Below, one piece after another: positions 27,820 to 36,327 of a stretch of 52,928 bases of DNA (position 1 is the stretch's first letter; every line of letters starts with the position of its first letter). The notes beneath the pieces are model-generated. The model was given only the letters and a program-made list of their open reading frames with translations, was not told the origin of the DNA and made no database searches. Source of the DNA: Bacillota bacterium (GTDB taxonomy: Bacteria; Bacillota; Sulfobacillia; JAJZYS01; JAJYTV01); the NCBI GenBank assembly GCA_021793215.1, contig JAJYTE010000016.1:1-52928 (forward strand). The letters are read 5' to 3'. The translations under genes were made by a program, and so were the position numbers.

Positions 27820-28770
27820 GTGGTCGCGCTGTACGAGGGCACGGTGCTGGCGTCTTTGTTCGAGGCGGCTTCGGTGCGTCTCGCAACATCGCAGGACCGG
27901 ATCAACAAGATCAACACGTTTCCGATCCCGGACGGAGACTCCGGAACGAACATGTGGTACACCTGGCAGGCGGCAGCCCAGGCCGCCCAGGGGAGCGCGC
28001 AGTCGGTCGGCCTATTGGTCAAGAAGGCGTCGCGGGCGGCGCTCCTGGCAGCGCGCGGCAACTCCGGAATCATCCTTTCGCAGATCGTCGCGGGTCTTGC
28101 GAGGCGCCTCGGGGAGCTCGAGACATTCACCGTCCGCGATCTCGCGGACGGGCTCGAGAGCGCGGCGGAGCAGGCGTACCGGAGCGTCGCGGAGCCGGTC
28201 GAGGGGACGATCCTGACCGTGATGCGCGCGGCTGCCGAAGCCGGCCGCAGGGCGAGCGAGCAGACGGCTGACCTCCACCGCTTCCTTGAAAACGTCGTCG
28301 AGGCGGCGCGCGACGCGCTCGCACGCACGCCGGAACTCCTGCCGCGCCTGAAGGAGACCGGTGTGGTGGACGCCGGGGGCCTCGGCCTGCTGACGATCCT
28401 CGAGGCGATGCGCGATGACGTCGACCACGGTCACGAAACTTCCACCGGCGTCAACTTGACGTCGCGCGGGCAGACGGTCGCGCGCGGCAGCAGCGTCATG
28501 GCGCCGCCGATGCAGCCGGGTGCGCGCTACGGCCTCGAGGTGCAGTGCCTCGTGCTGGGAGAGGGACTCGACATCCCTGCGATGCAGCGCGCGCTCGGCG
28601 AGATGGGCGAGTCCCTGCTGGTCGTCGGCGACGAGCAGGAGGCCAAGGTGCATGTCCACACGGTCGTGGCGCAGCAGGTCGTCGACTACCTGGTGACGCT
28701 CGGTGACCTGACGCAGCTGACCTTCGAGAACCTCGACGAGCAGGCCCGGGACTTCGGCCAGAAGTCCTGA
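27820..28770 (+). CDS. FakA-like DAK2 (DhaL) fatty-acid kinase, short form
   Basis: The 316-residue protein has the complete N-terminal DhaL ATP-binding domain (INTFPIPDGDSGTNM with the Mg-binding aspartates near D38 and D40, ARGNSGIILSQ, GVVDAGGLGLLTI) and a middle domain ending in KVHVHT...FENLDEQ. Family FakA/YloV proteins are about 550 residues and carry a further C-terminal domain that contacts FakB; that part is absent, and no frame continues it because a hairpin follows at once. GTG 27820 follows a run of Gs acting as ribosome site. It probably phosphorylates FakB-bound fatty acid. Confidence 0.85.
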   Translation: MVALYEGTVLASLFEAASVRLATSQDRINKINTFPIPDGDSGTNMWYTWQAAAQAAQGSAQSVGLLVKKASRAALLAARGNSGIILSQIVAGLARRLGELETFTVRDLADGLESAAEQAYRSVAEPVEGTILTVMRAAAEAGRRASEQTADLHRFLENVVEAARDALARTPELLPRLKETGVVDAGGLGLLTILEAMRDDVDHGHETSTGVNLTSRGQTVARGSSVMAPPMQPGARYGLEVQCLVLGEGLDIPAMQRALGEMGESLLVVGDEQEAKVHVHTVVAQQVVDYLVTLGDLTQLTFENLDEQARDFGQKS

Positions 28771-28773
28771 GCG

Positions 28774-28815
28774 AGGCATGGGCCGCTCCGCTGCACAGCG
28801 GGGCGGCCCATGCCT
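28774..28815. terminator. Bidirectional terminator hairpin
   Basis: AGGCATGGGCCGC pairs perfectly with GCGGCCCATGCCT, extended by TCCGCT/AGCGGG around a GCAC loop. It starts three bases after the fakA-like stop and lies before the convergent DUF2508 gene. No T-run. Confidence 0.82.
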
Positions 28816-28826
28816 AGGTGCCCATC

Positions 28827-29081
28827 CTAGCCGGTCAGCCAGGGCAGCGACTGCGGCGCCTGGGGCGGCGCCGACGCTGGATGTGTAAGGTAATCCAGGC
28901 GCATCTCGGCGATGCGGATGCGATGGATCGCCTCGTCGATCAATCTCGGGTCCGTAGTCCAGTTGAAGAGGCGGTACGCGTCTGCGAGCTCAGCTCGCGC
29001 CGCGACCACTTCACCGCGTTCCAGCACGCGCTGCCCCCCCCTCGCTGCAACGCTATGCAAGTGAGATGGCAGACGCACCAT
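28827..29081 (-). CDS. Small DUF2508 (YaaL-like) protein
   Basis: The 84-residue product has the DUF2508 core: ELADAYRLFNWTTDPRLIDEAIHRIRIAEMRLDYL (seen as residues 31-65), with the Phe-Asn and Asp-Pro-x-Leu-Ile-Asp pattern of YaaL. It is predicted helical and cytoplasmic; function unknown. In Bacilli yaaL lies next to recR, but here it lies between the fak operon and an FtsH-like pair. ATG 29081 has CAGGG upstream. Confidence 0.65.
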   Translation of the reverse strand: MVRLPSHLHSVAARGGQRVLERGEVVAARAELADAYRLFNWTTDPRLIDEAIHRIRIAEMRLDYLTHPASAPPQAPQSLPWLTG

Positions 29082-29111
29082 CGGTTGCCCTGTAGGTTAG
29101 GCGATGCCGCA

Positions 29112-29120
29112 TGCTATAGT
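29112..29120 (+). promoter_or_regulatory. Extended -10 promoter before the small membrane protein/FtsH-like operon
   Basis: TGCTATAGT matches TGN-TATAAT with one mismatch; the start codon is 36 bases downstream with GGGGAGG in between. No convincing -35. Confidence 0.5.
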
Positions 29121-29155
29121 TGCTTATGTAATTTGGCAGCGGGGAGGCTTGCGCC

Positions 29156-29665
29156 ATGCGTGTCCCGGTGCGGCGCGTCGCGGTATTGGCGCTCGCTCTG
29201 GCGCTGACCTTGGGCGCGCTGTTCGGAGCCCAGCACTGGCTCTTCCTCACGCAGACGAAGGCTCCGCTGCAGACCGAAATCCGTCGACTTCCTGGTGTGA
29301 CGGCCGTGACGCTCAACCTGACGGCTTCCTCGCCAAGCGTGACGGTGCGGCTCGGTAACGTATCGAACCTCCAATCGACCTACCAAACGATTTCGCAGAA
29401 GATCCAATCGCTCGCGCCCGGCGCCACGTTGAAGGTTCAAAGCACGTCCGATGCGGCGCTCGCGAACGCTGCACAGGTGCTCAGTTTCGCGATCGAGCAA
29501 GGCATCGCGACCGGGCAGTTCGTTGAGATGCGCAAGGACGTTTTGAGCGACGCGGCGAAACTGCACATCACCGCCAAGGTCTACGTCGACAGCAAATACG
29601 TGTACGTTGCCCTCTACGACCACTCTCGATCCGCGTACTTCGTTTACTCCCGGGGGGCCAGCTAG
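29156..29665 (+). CDS. Uncharacterised secreted or membrane-anchored protein
   Basis: A 169-residue protein with an arginine-containing N-terminus and one hydrophobic segment (about residues 8-25, no clear cleavage site), so most of it would lie outside the cytoplasm. The outer part mixes Thr/Ser-rich strands and a helical middle (SDAALANAAQVLSFAIEQGIA). I recognise no family. It is followed after one base by an FtsH-like protease gene that lacks the usual periplasmic domain, so the two may act together (inference). ATG 29156 has CGGGGAGG upstream. Confidence 0.75.
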   Translation: MRVPVRRVAVLALALALTLGALFGAQHWLFLTQTKAPLQTEIRRLPGVTAVTLNLTASSPSVTVRLGNVSNLQSTYQTISQKIQSLAPGATLKVQSTSDAALANAAQVLSFAIEQGIATGQFVEMRKDVLSDAAKLHITAKVYVDSKYVYVALYDHSRSAYFVYSRGAS

Positions 29666-29666
29666 G

Positions 29667-31184
29667 ATGTGGAAGTGGGCTGCCGGCGGCGTTGCTGGAG
29701 GCGTGCTGCTCTTCTTGCTCGCGCAGGGCATTGACCTCCTCCCGATCGTGCTCATGCTCGCTCTGCTCGCCCTGGTGCTGAACGTCCCCGCCCTGCGCGG
29801 CATGTCACGTCACTTCGCCCATCCGGTCAAGACGGGCGCGGTCGGCGGCATCAGCTTCCAGGACATCGGGGGCCAGTCGTCCGCGAAGAAGGAGATCCTC
29901 GAGGCGCTCGACTTCATCCAGGACCCGGACGCGGTGCAGAGCCTCGGCATCCGGCCGCTCAAGGGCATCCTGCTCACAGGGCCTCCGGGAACCGGCAAGA
30001 CACTGCTCGCGAAGGCCGCGGCGCAGTACACCGGCTCGGCGTTCATCGCCGCGGCGGGCTCTGAGTTCATCGAGATGTACGCCGGCGTCGGCGCGCAGCG
30101 CGTGCGCGATCTGTTCGCACGGGCCAGAGAGGCGGCCCACCAGCAGGATCGCACGTCCGCGATCGTCTTCATCGACGAGATCGAGGTGCTTGGCGGCAAG
30201 CGCGGCCAGAACCACGGCCACCTCGAGTACGACCAGACGATCAACCAGCTGCTCGTCGAGATGGACGGTCTTCGATCTGCTCGCGACGACGTCAAGGTGC
30301 TTGTGATGGCAGCGTCAAACCGCGCGGACCTCTTGGACGAAGCGCTCACGCGGCCAGGCCGCTTCGACCGCATCATCCGCGTCGACCTGCCGGACCGCGA
30401 CGCGCGACGCGAGATCCTCACGCTGCACACGCGCAACAAGCCGCTTGCTCCCGACGTCGACCTCGACCGCATCGCGCGCGAGACGTTCGGCTTCTCGGGG
30501 GCGCACCTCGAGAGTCTCGCGAACGAGGCGGCGATCGGTGCCTTGCGCGCGGGAGAGCGCACGATCGCCCAGGCGCACTTCGTGGAAGCGGTCGACAAGG
30601 TGATCATGGGCGAGAAGCTCGACCGGCGTCCGAGCTCGGATGAACTGCGGCGCGTCGCGCTGCATGAGGCCGGCCACGCGCTCGTGGCAGAGGTGCTGCG
30701 GCCGGCGTCCGTCGCTTCGATCACGATCACCTCGCGCGGTGGCGCCCTCGGGTACGTCCGCCAGGCGCCGGACGACGACCGCTACCTGCACACGGCGCAG
30801 GAACTCGAGTCGGATATCGCGATCGCGCTCGCCGGGATGGTCTCCGAGGAGTTGACGCTCGGCGGGCGCAGCACGGGTGCGGCGCAGGACTTCGAGCAGG
30901 CGTTCCAGCGCGGCCGCCTGCTGATCTTCTCCGGCATGTCGCCGCTCGGGGTCGTCAGCGAACAGACGCTGCCGGAGGCGGAACTGCACTCCGCGCTGAC
31001 GCAGATCGTGCGCGGCGTGGAGGAGCGCGTGCGGGACGTGCTCTCGGCGCACGTCGACGGGCTTCGCCTTGCGGCGGATCGGCTCGTCGAGTCCGAGCGG
31101 CTGGGCGGCGCCGAGCTGCGCGCGCTGTGCGGACTTGCGCCGCTCGACGCGCAGGAGCCGCAAGTGGAGGCCACGACGGCGTAG
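29667..31184 (+). CDS. FtsH-like AAA ATPase/M41 metalloprotease with minimal membrane domain
   Basis: A 505-residue protease. The N-terminus has two close hydrophobic segments (about residues 5-20 and 23-41) with almost no outer loop, whereas standard FtsH (about 600-650 residues) has a periplasmic domain of roughly 75 residues there. The AAA module has Walker A GPPGTGKT at 105-112, Walker B IVFIDE, pore loop MYAGVG and the SRH NRADLLDEALTRPGRFDR. Zinc ligands H333 and H337 (HEAGH) and D408 (GAAQDFEQA) are present. It likely degrades membrane or cytoplasmic proteins. ATG 29667 begins one base after the upstream stop. Confidence 0.86.
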   Translation: MWKWAAGGVAGGVLLFLLAQGIDLLPIVLMLALLALVLNVPALRGMSRHFAHPVKTGAVGGISFQDIGGQSSAKKEILEALDFIQDPDAVQSLGIRPLKGILLTGPPGTGKTLLAKAAAQYTGSAFIAAAGSEFIEMYAGVGAQRVRDLFARAREAAHQQDRTSAIVFIDEIEVLGGKRGQNHGHLEYDQTINQLLVEMDGLRSARDDVKVLVMAASNRADLLDEALTRPGRFDRIIRVDLPDRDARREILTLHTRNKPLAPDVDLDRIARETFGFSGAHLESLANEAAIGALRAGERTIAQAHFVEAVDKVIMGEKLDRRPSSDELRRVALHEAGHALVAEVLRPASVASITITSRGGALGYVRQAPDDDRYLHTAQELESDIAIALAGMVSEELTLGGRSTGAAQDFEQAFQRGRLLIFSGMSPLGVVSEQTLPEAELHSALTQIVRGVEERVRDVLSAHVDGLRLAADRLVESERLGGAELRALCGLAPLDAQEPQVEATTA

Positions 31185-31194
31185 GGGGCACGGC

Positions 31195-32412
31195 ATGCGC
31201 GGTGAGATCCTTTCGGTCGGCACGGAGCTGCTGCTCGGCCAGATCACGAACACGAACGCCCGCTATCTCGCCGAACGACTCGCGGCGGCGGGCGTATTCG
31301 TCTATCATCAGGTAACGGTGGGCGACAACAGGGAACGCCTACGCGCCGCCTACCAGCTCGCCTTGTCGCGGGCCGACGTGATCGTCGCGACCGGAGGGCT
31401 CGGTCCGACCTACGACGACCTGACCAAGGAAGTGCTCGCGGAAGTGCTCGGTCAACCTCTGGTGCAGGACGACTTGGCGCTCAAGACGCTGGAGGACTTG
31501 TTCGGGGCCAAAGGCCTCGCGTTCGGCGATGTCCAGCGCAAGCAGGCCATGCGGCCCGCGGGCGCGGAGCTGCTGCCGAACCCTCGGGGCACGGCGCCTG
31601 GCGTCCTCTGGCAGGCAGGCGAACACTGGGTTGTGCTGCTGCCAGGACCGCCGCATGAGATGCGTGCCATGTTCGAGGCATCCGTCTTCCCTCGGTTGCG
31701 CGCGGCCAGCGGAGAGCACCTGGTCAGTACGAGCCTGCGGGTCGTGGGCATCGGGGAGGGCGCCCTGCAGGAGCGGCTCGAGGACCTGATGGCCCTCGAG
31801 AATCCCACGGTCGCGCCGTACGCGAAGCTCGCCGAGGTGGAGCTAAGGGTCTCGGCGAGGGCCGAAAGCGATGCGGCCGCCGAGGCGCTGATCGGGCCGG
31901 TTGCCCTCGAGGTGCGCCGCCGCCTGGGGTACCATGTGTACGGGGAAGGCGCGACGCAGCTGCACGACGCGTGCGGCGAAGCGCTGCACGCGCGCGGGCT
32001 GACGGTAGCGACCGCGGAATCGGTCACCGGCGGGCTCGTTGCGGAACGACTGACCCGCACGCCCGGTGCGAGTGCGTACGTGCGCGGCGCCTGTGTCGTC
32101 TACGCGCTGCAAGAGAAGGAGCGCCAGCTGGATGTCGATCCCCGCAAGGTGGGGGACGGTGTCTCGGGGGAACTCGCGCTCGACATGGCGAGGTCTGTGC
32201 GTGCAAGGCTCGCTGCCGACGTCGGGATCGCGACATGCGGCTTCGCCGGTCCGGAGGGACGAGAGGTCGGTCTGGCGTACGTCGCCATCGCCGGAGCGCT
32301 CGGCGAGAAGAGTCGGGAGCTGCACGCGCACGGTGACCGTCAGGAGATTCGGGAACGCATTGCCCAAGCAGCGCTTACGCTCCTCTGGGAGCGGCTGCGA
32401 CGGAAGGAGTAG
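31195..32412 (+). CDS. cinA: CinA-family protein (nicotinamide-nucleotide amidase domain)
   Basis: The 405-residue protein combines an N-terminal MoaB/MoeA-like domain (GEILSVGTELLLGQITNTNARYL, ATGGLGPTYDDLT, LPGPPHEM) with a C-terminal PncC-type domain (TVATAESVTGGLVAERLTRTPGAS, VVYALQEKERQL). CinA pairs with recA in many Bacillota; the domains handle ADP-ribose pyrophosphate and NMN deamidation. The usual TAESCTGG motif has Val in place of Cys. ATG 31195 is ten bases after the protease stop, with GTAGGGGG upstream. Confidence 0.92.
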   Translation: MRGEILSVGTELLLGQITNTNARYLAERLAAAGVFVYHQVTVGDNRERLRAAYQLALSRADVIVATGGLGPTYDDLTKEVLAEVLGQPLVQDDLALKTLEDLFGAKGLAFGDVQRKQAMRPAGAELLPNPRGTAPGVLWQAGEHWVVLLPGPPHEMRAMFEASVFPRLRAASGEHLVSTSLRVVGIGEGALQERLEDLMALENPTVAPYAKLAEVELRVSARAESDAAAEALIGPVALEVRRRLGYHVYGEGATQLHDACGEALHARGLTVATAESVTGGLVAERLTRTPGASAYVRGACVVYALQEKERQLDVDPRKVGDGVSGELALDMARSVRARLAADVGIATCGFAGPEGREVGLAYVAIAGALGEKSRELHAHGDRQEIRERIAQAALTLLWERLRRKE

Positions 32413-32417
32413 AGCCA

Positions 32418-34037
32418 TTGTCGGAAGTGAATGAGCAGAGTGAGGCCGGTCAGGAGAACCAGACCGGGTTCGCCGCGCTGGGATTGTCATCGCGCGTTCT
32501 GAAGGCGATCGAGGAGATGGGGTTCGAGGAACCGTCCCCGATCCAGGAGCGCACCATACCGGCCGCCATGGAGGGGCGGGACGTGATCGGTCGCGCCCAG
32601 ACCGGAACGGGCAAGACGGCTGCCTTCGGCATACCGATCGTAGAGCGGCTCGACCGCACGATCGGCGTGCAGGCGCTCGTGATCACGCCGACGCGCGAAC
32701 TCGCGCTGCAGGTTTCGCAGGAGATCGCGCGCATCGGGAAGTTCCGCGGCGTCAAGACGCTGCCCGTCTACGGCGGCCAGCCGTACGACCGCCAGATCCG
32801 CTCGCTGCGGATGGGCGTGCCGATCGTGATCGGCACACCGGGACGCCTCCTCGACCACCTTGGGAGGGGCACGCTCGACCTCAGTCGGCTGCGTACGCTC
32901 GTCCTGGACGAGGCGGACGAGATGCTCGACATGGGATTCATCGAGGACATCGAGAAGATCATGTCTAGCGCGCCGCCGGAGCGGCAGACGATGCTGTTCT
33001 CGGCGACGTTCCCGCCGGAGATCGAACGCCTTTCCCGCCGGTACCTGCGCGACCCGGCCCGCATCGCGATCGCGCCGGAGCAGGTGACCGTGCCGCAGAC
33101 CGAGCAGCTCTTCTACGAGGTGCGCGGCCATGACCGCATCGAGGCGCTCTCTCGCGTGCTGGACATGGAGAGCGTCGAGCGCGGCATCATCTTCTGCCGC
33201 ACGAAGAAAGAGGTCGACGAGCTGGCGGAGGGCTTGCGGGCTCGCGGCTACCTTGCAGCGGGCATCCACGGGGACCTGACGCAGCGCGAGCGCGAGCGCG
33301 TGCTCGGCCGTTTCCGCCAGGGTGACGTGGAACTGCTGGTCGCGACCGACGTTGCGGCGCGCGGACTCGACATCGAGCACGTCAGCCACGTGATCAACTA
33401 CGAGATCCCCCAGGACGCCGAGGCGTACGTGCACCGCATCGGGCGGACCGGCCGCGCGGGCCGTTCCGGCGTCGCGATCACCCTGATCGAGCCGAAGGAG
33501 TTCCGCCAGTTGCGCGACCTCGAGCGCGGCATCGGACAGCGCATCCAGCGCCGCGAACTGCCATCACTCGACGACCTGTGGGACAAGCGGCGCGAGCGGG
33601 TGAAGACCGAACTGCGCGGCGTGCTTCGATCGGGGCGTCCGCTTGGCGAACTTCGTGAACTCGTTCGCGAGCTTCTGGAGGACGAGGCCGAGATCGACTC
33701 GCTGGACGTGGCGGCTGCGGCGCTCCACCTGCACGTTGCAGGCGCGGAGGCCCCGCCGATCGAGGAGGACTTCGGCGACACCGGCGCCGAACCGGGCATG
33801 GTCCGACTGTTCATCAACGTGGGGCGGGCCCAGGGGATCCTGCCGGCCGACGTCGTGCGTGCGGTCGCGAACCTCTCCGGCGTCGCCGGCAACGTGATCG
33901 GCGTCATCGACATCTACGACCGATTCACCTTCGTCGAAGTGCCGAAGACCGAGGCGAGCCGGGTGATCCATGGTCTGCAGACCGGTCAGATCAAGGGACG
34001 CTCAGTGAACGTCGAGCCCGCCCGGCGCCGCAACTAG
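32418..34037 (+). CDS. DEAD-box RNA helicase (CshA/DbpA-like)
   Basis: A 539-residue ATP-dependent RNA helicase. Motifs in order: Q motif (PSPIQERTIPA), AQTGTGKT, PTRELA, DEAD, SAT, ARGLDIEHV and HRIGRTGRAGR. A DbpA-type RNA-binding domain occupies about 460-539 (MVRLFINVGRAQGILPADVVRAVANLSGV...). Such enzymes help ribosome assembly or mRNA turnover with RNase Y, whose gene lies downstream. The TTG start at 32418 has AAGGAG in the end of cinA. A perfect hairpin follows. Confidence 0.94.
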   Translation: MSEVNEQSEAGQENQTGFAALGLSSRVLKAIEEMGFEEPSPIQERTIPAAMEGRDVIGRAQTGTGKTAAFGIPIVERLDRTIGVQALVITPTRELALQVSQEIARIGKFRGVKTLPVYGGQPYDRQIRSLRMGVPIVIGTPGRLLDHLGRGTLDLSRLRTLVLDEADEMLDMGFIEDIEKIMSSAPPERQTMLFSATFPPEIERLSRRYLRDPARIAIAPEQVTVPQTEQLFYEVRGHDRIEALSRVLDMESVERGIIFCRTKKEVDELAEGLRARGYLAAGIHGDLTQRERERVLGRFRQGDVELLVATDVAARGLDIEHVSHVINYEIPQDAEAYVHRIGRTGRAGRSGVAITLIEPKEFRQLRDLERGIGQRIQRRELPSLDDLWDKRRERVKTELRGVLRSGRPLGELRELVRELLEDEAEIDSLDVAAAALHLHVAGAEAPPIEEDFGDTGAEPGMVRLFINVGRAQGILPADVVRAVANLSGVAGNVIGVIDIYDRFTFVEVPKTEASRVIHGLQTGQIKGRSVNVEPARRRN

Positions 34038-34042
34038 AAAAC

Positions 34043-34084
34043 CGCAGAGGCGGCCGCTCGCACCAGCGAGCGGCCGCCTCTGCG
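34043..34084. terminator. 18-bp perfect inverted repeat after the helicase gene
   Basis: Each arm begins or ends in CGCAGAGG/CCTCTGCG, with a CACCAG loop. It is five bases after the stop codon. There is no T-run downstream on the plus strand, while an A-run precedes it, and the ribosome site of thpR follows immediately, so it may separate rather than fully terminate the two transcripts. Confidence 0.75.
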
Positions 34085-34099
34085 TAGGAGGCGTGCGAA

Positions 34100-34648
34100 T
34101 TGCCAAGGATGCGCAGGCTCTTCTTCGCGCTCGCAGCGCCGACGCTCCCGTCACCGCTCGAGGCGCGGATCGAGGCGCTGGTGCGCGAGTTGGGCGCTCG
34201 ACCGAGCGCCCTGGCCTCGCGCCACATCACGCTCGCTTTCCTCGGGGACGTGGAAGAGGCGCGCGTCGCGGACGTCCTGCGCGCCGGGCAGGCGGCTGCC
34301 CAGAGGGCGCGGCGCAGCGAGTACGCGCTCGACCGGCTGGGCGGGTTCCCAGTTGGGGTCGCGCGCATCCTCGCGCTCTCGGGATGGGCGCCGCCCGAAC
34401 TCGCATCGCTCGCCGCGGAGCTCGGCCGGGAGCTTTTGGCCCGCGGCTTCACAGTGGACCGAAAGCCTTTTCGGCTGCACGTCACCGTGGCGCGCCTGCG
34501 TACACCCCGGGCCGTCCCGCCGCACGACATCGACAAGCTTCACGGCCCCGCAGAGGAGATTCGCCTCTACGAAAGCGAACTTCTGTCTGCAGGAGCGCAC
34601 TACACGGTACTGGAAACATGGCGCGCAGGAGACGGGCTCCGAGCGTAG
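34100..34648 (+). CDS. thpR: RNA 2',3'-cyclic phosphodiesterase (2H family)
   Basis: The 182-residue 2H phosphoesterase has the two HxTx motifs, HITLAFLGD near residue 42 and HVTVARL near residue 135. Family members open 2',3'-cyclic phosphate RNA ends and ligate tRNA halves in vitro. The TTG at 34100 has TAGGAGGCG upstream; ATG 34109 is an alternative. Location before recA is common in Bacillota. Confidence 0.9.
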   Translation: MPRMRRLFFALAAPTLPSPLEARIEALVRELGARPSALASRHITLAFLGDVEEARVADVLRAGQAAAQRARRSEYALDRLGGFPVGVARILALSGWAPPELASLAAELGRELLARGFTVDRKPFRLHVTVARLRTPRAVPPHDIDKLHGPAEEIRLYESELLSAGAHYTVLETWRAGDGLRA

Positions 34649-34679
34649 AGCCCCGAGACTAGTGAAGGTGGGGATTAGG

Positions 34680-35708
<1,029 letters not shown>

Positions 35709-35713
35709 GGTAG

Positions 35714-36175
35714 ATGGAGGCGGCCTGGGAGGACCTCCTGCAGATGCTCTCGCGCCGCGACCTGAGCGCGGCGGAGGCACAGCAGGCCCTCGTGCTCAAG
35801 GGTCACGCGAAGACGAACGCGCTGCGGGCCGTGCGGCGCGCGCGACGCCTCGGCCTGCTGGATGACACGCGGGTCGCGCAGTCGGTCGTCGATGGTGGCG
35901 CGCAGGGTGTGCGCCACGGCGCGCTCCGGATCGCAGCGGACCTCTCGCGGCGCGGCGTGGACGAGCGTCTCGCGAGGCAGGCGCTTTCTGGACTCGACGA
36001 CGCCGCACGATGCAAGGAGGCGCTCTCTGCCTACCTCGCCCGCCGCGGGCGGCCGGAGGGGCAGCGCGAACTCCGCCGACTGCTCTCCTTCCTGGTGCGC
36101 CAGGGATACACGGAGGAATCTGTGCGGACCGCACTGGCGGGGGAAGGCATCGACCTGCCCGATGGTGCTGCTTGA
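35714..36175 (+). CDS. recX: Regulatory protein RecX
   Basis: A 153-residue three-helix-repeat protein that inhibits or modulates RecA filaments. Recognisable parts are LLQMLSRRDLSAAEAQQAL, the GLLDDTRVAQ segment and the C-terminal LLSFLVRQGYTEESVRTAL. It begins five bases after recA, so they share an operon. Its end contains the -35 of the next promoter. Confidence 0.9.
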   Translation: MEAAWEDLLQMLSRRDLSAAEAQQALVLKGHAKTNALRAVRRARRLGLLDDTRVAQSVVDGGAQGVRHGALRIAADLSRRGVDERLARQALSGLDDAARCKEALSAYLARRGRPEGQRELRRLLSFLVRQGYTEESVRTALAGEGIDLPDGAA

Positions 36176-36201
36176 CACCTTCTGAGCCGCTCTGCGAGAA
36201 T
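36172..36201 (+). promoter_or_regulatory. Candidate promoter upstream of the tmRNA-like segment and rny
   Basis: A perfect TTGACA at 36172-36177 overlaps the recX stop. GAGAAT at 36196-36201 (18-base spacer) matches four of six -10 bases. Transcription would start near 36208, about 60 bases before the tmRNA-like block. Confidence 0.5.
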
Positions 36202-36269
36202 CAGATGAGAATGTGCGTTGCTAAGCCGCTGATGCGGCGCTTCTTTCGAGATTAAGCGAGATAGGTACA

Positions 36270-36300
36270 GGGGCACAGCGGATTCGACGGGGGTGGCGAC
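36270..36300 (+). other. Segment closely matching the conserved 5' end of tmRNA
   Basis: GGGG, six bases, then GGATTCGACGGGGGT reproduces the universal start of ssrA RNA (GGGG-N6-8-GGATTCGACGGG). Nothing resembling the rest of tmRNA (tag reading frame, T arm, CCA end) follows; the rny reading frame takes over directly. The GGGGGTGG inside it can also serve as the rny ribosome binding site. It may be a truncated ssrA remnant, an assembly junction or coincidence. Confidence 0.45.
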
Positions 36301-36327
36301 ACGGGAACACCGGTCATCCTCCTCGTC

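Noticed and set aside
28820-29110. A plus-strand frame covering the region of the DUF2508 gene
   Set aside because: The minus-strand frame has the recognisable DUF2508 pattern, while the plus-strand frame shows no motif and clashes with it.
36205-36255. A 16-codon frame (MRMCVAKP...) upstream of the tmRNA-like block as a leader peptide
   Set aside because: No ribosome binding site, no regulatory hairpin pattern and too short to judge.
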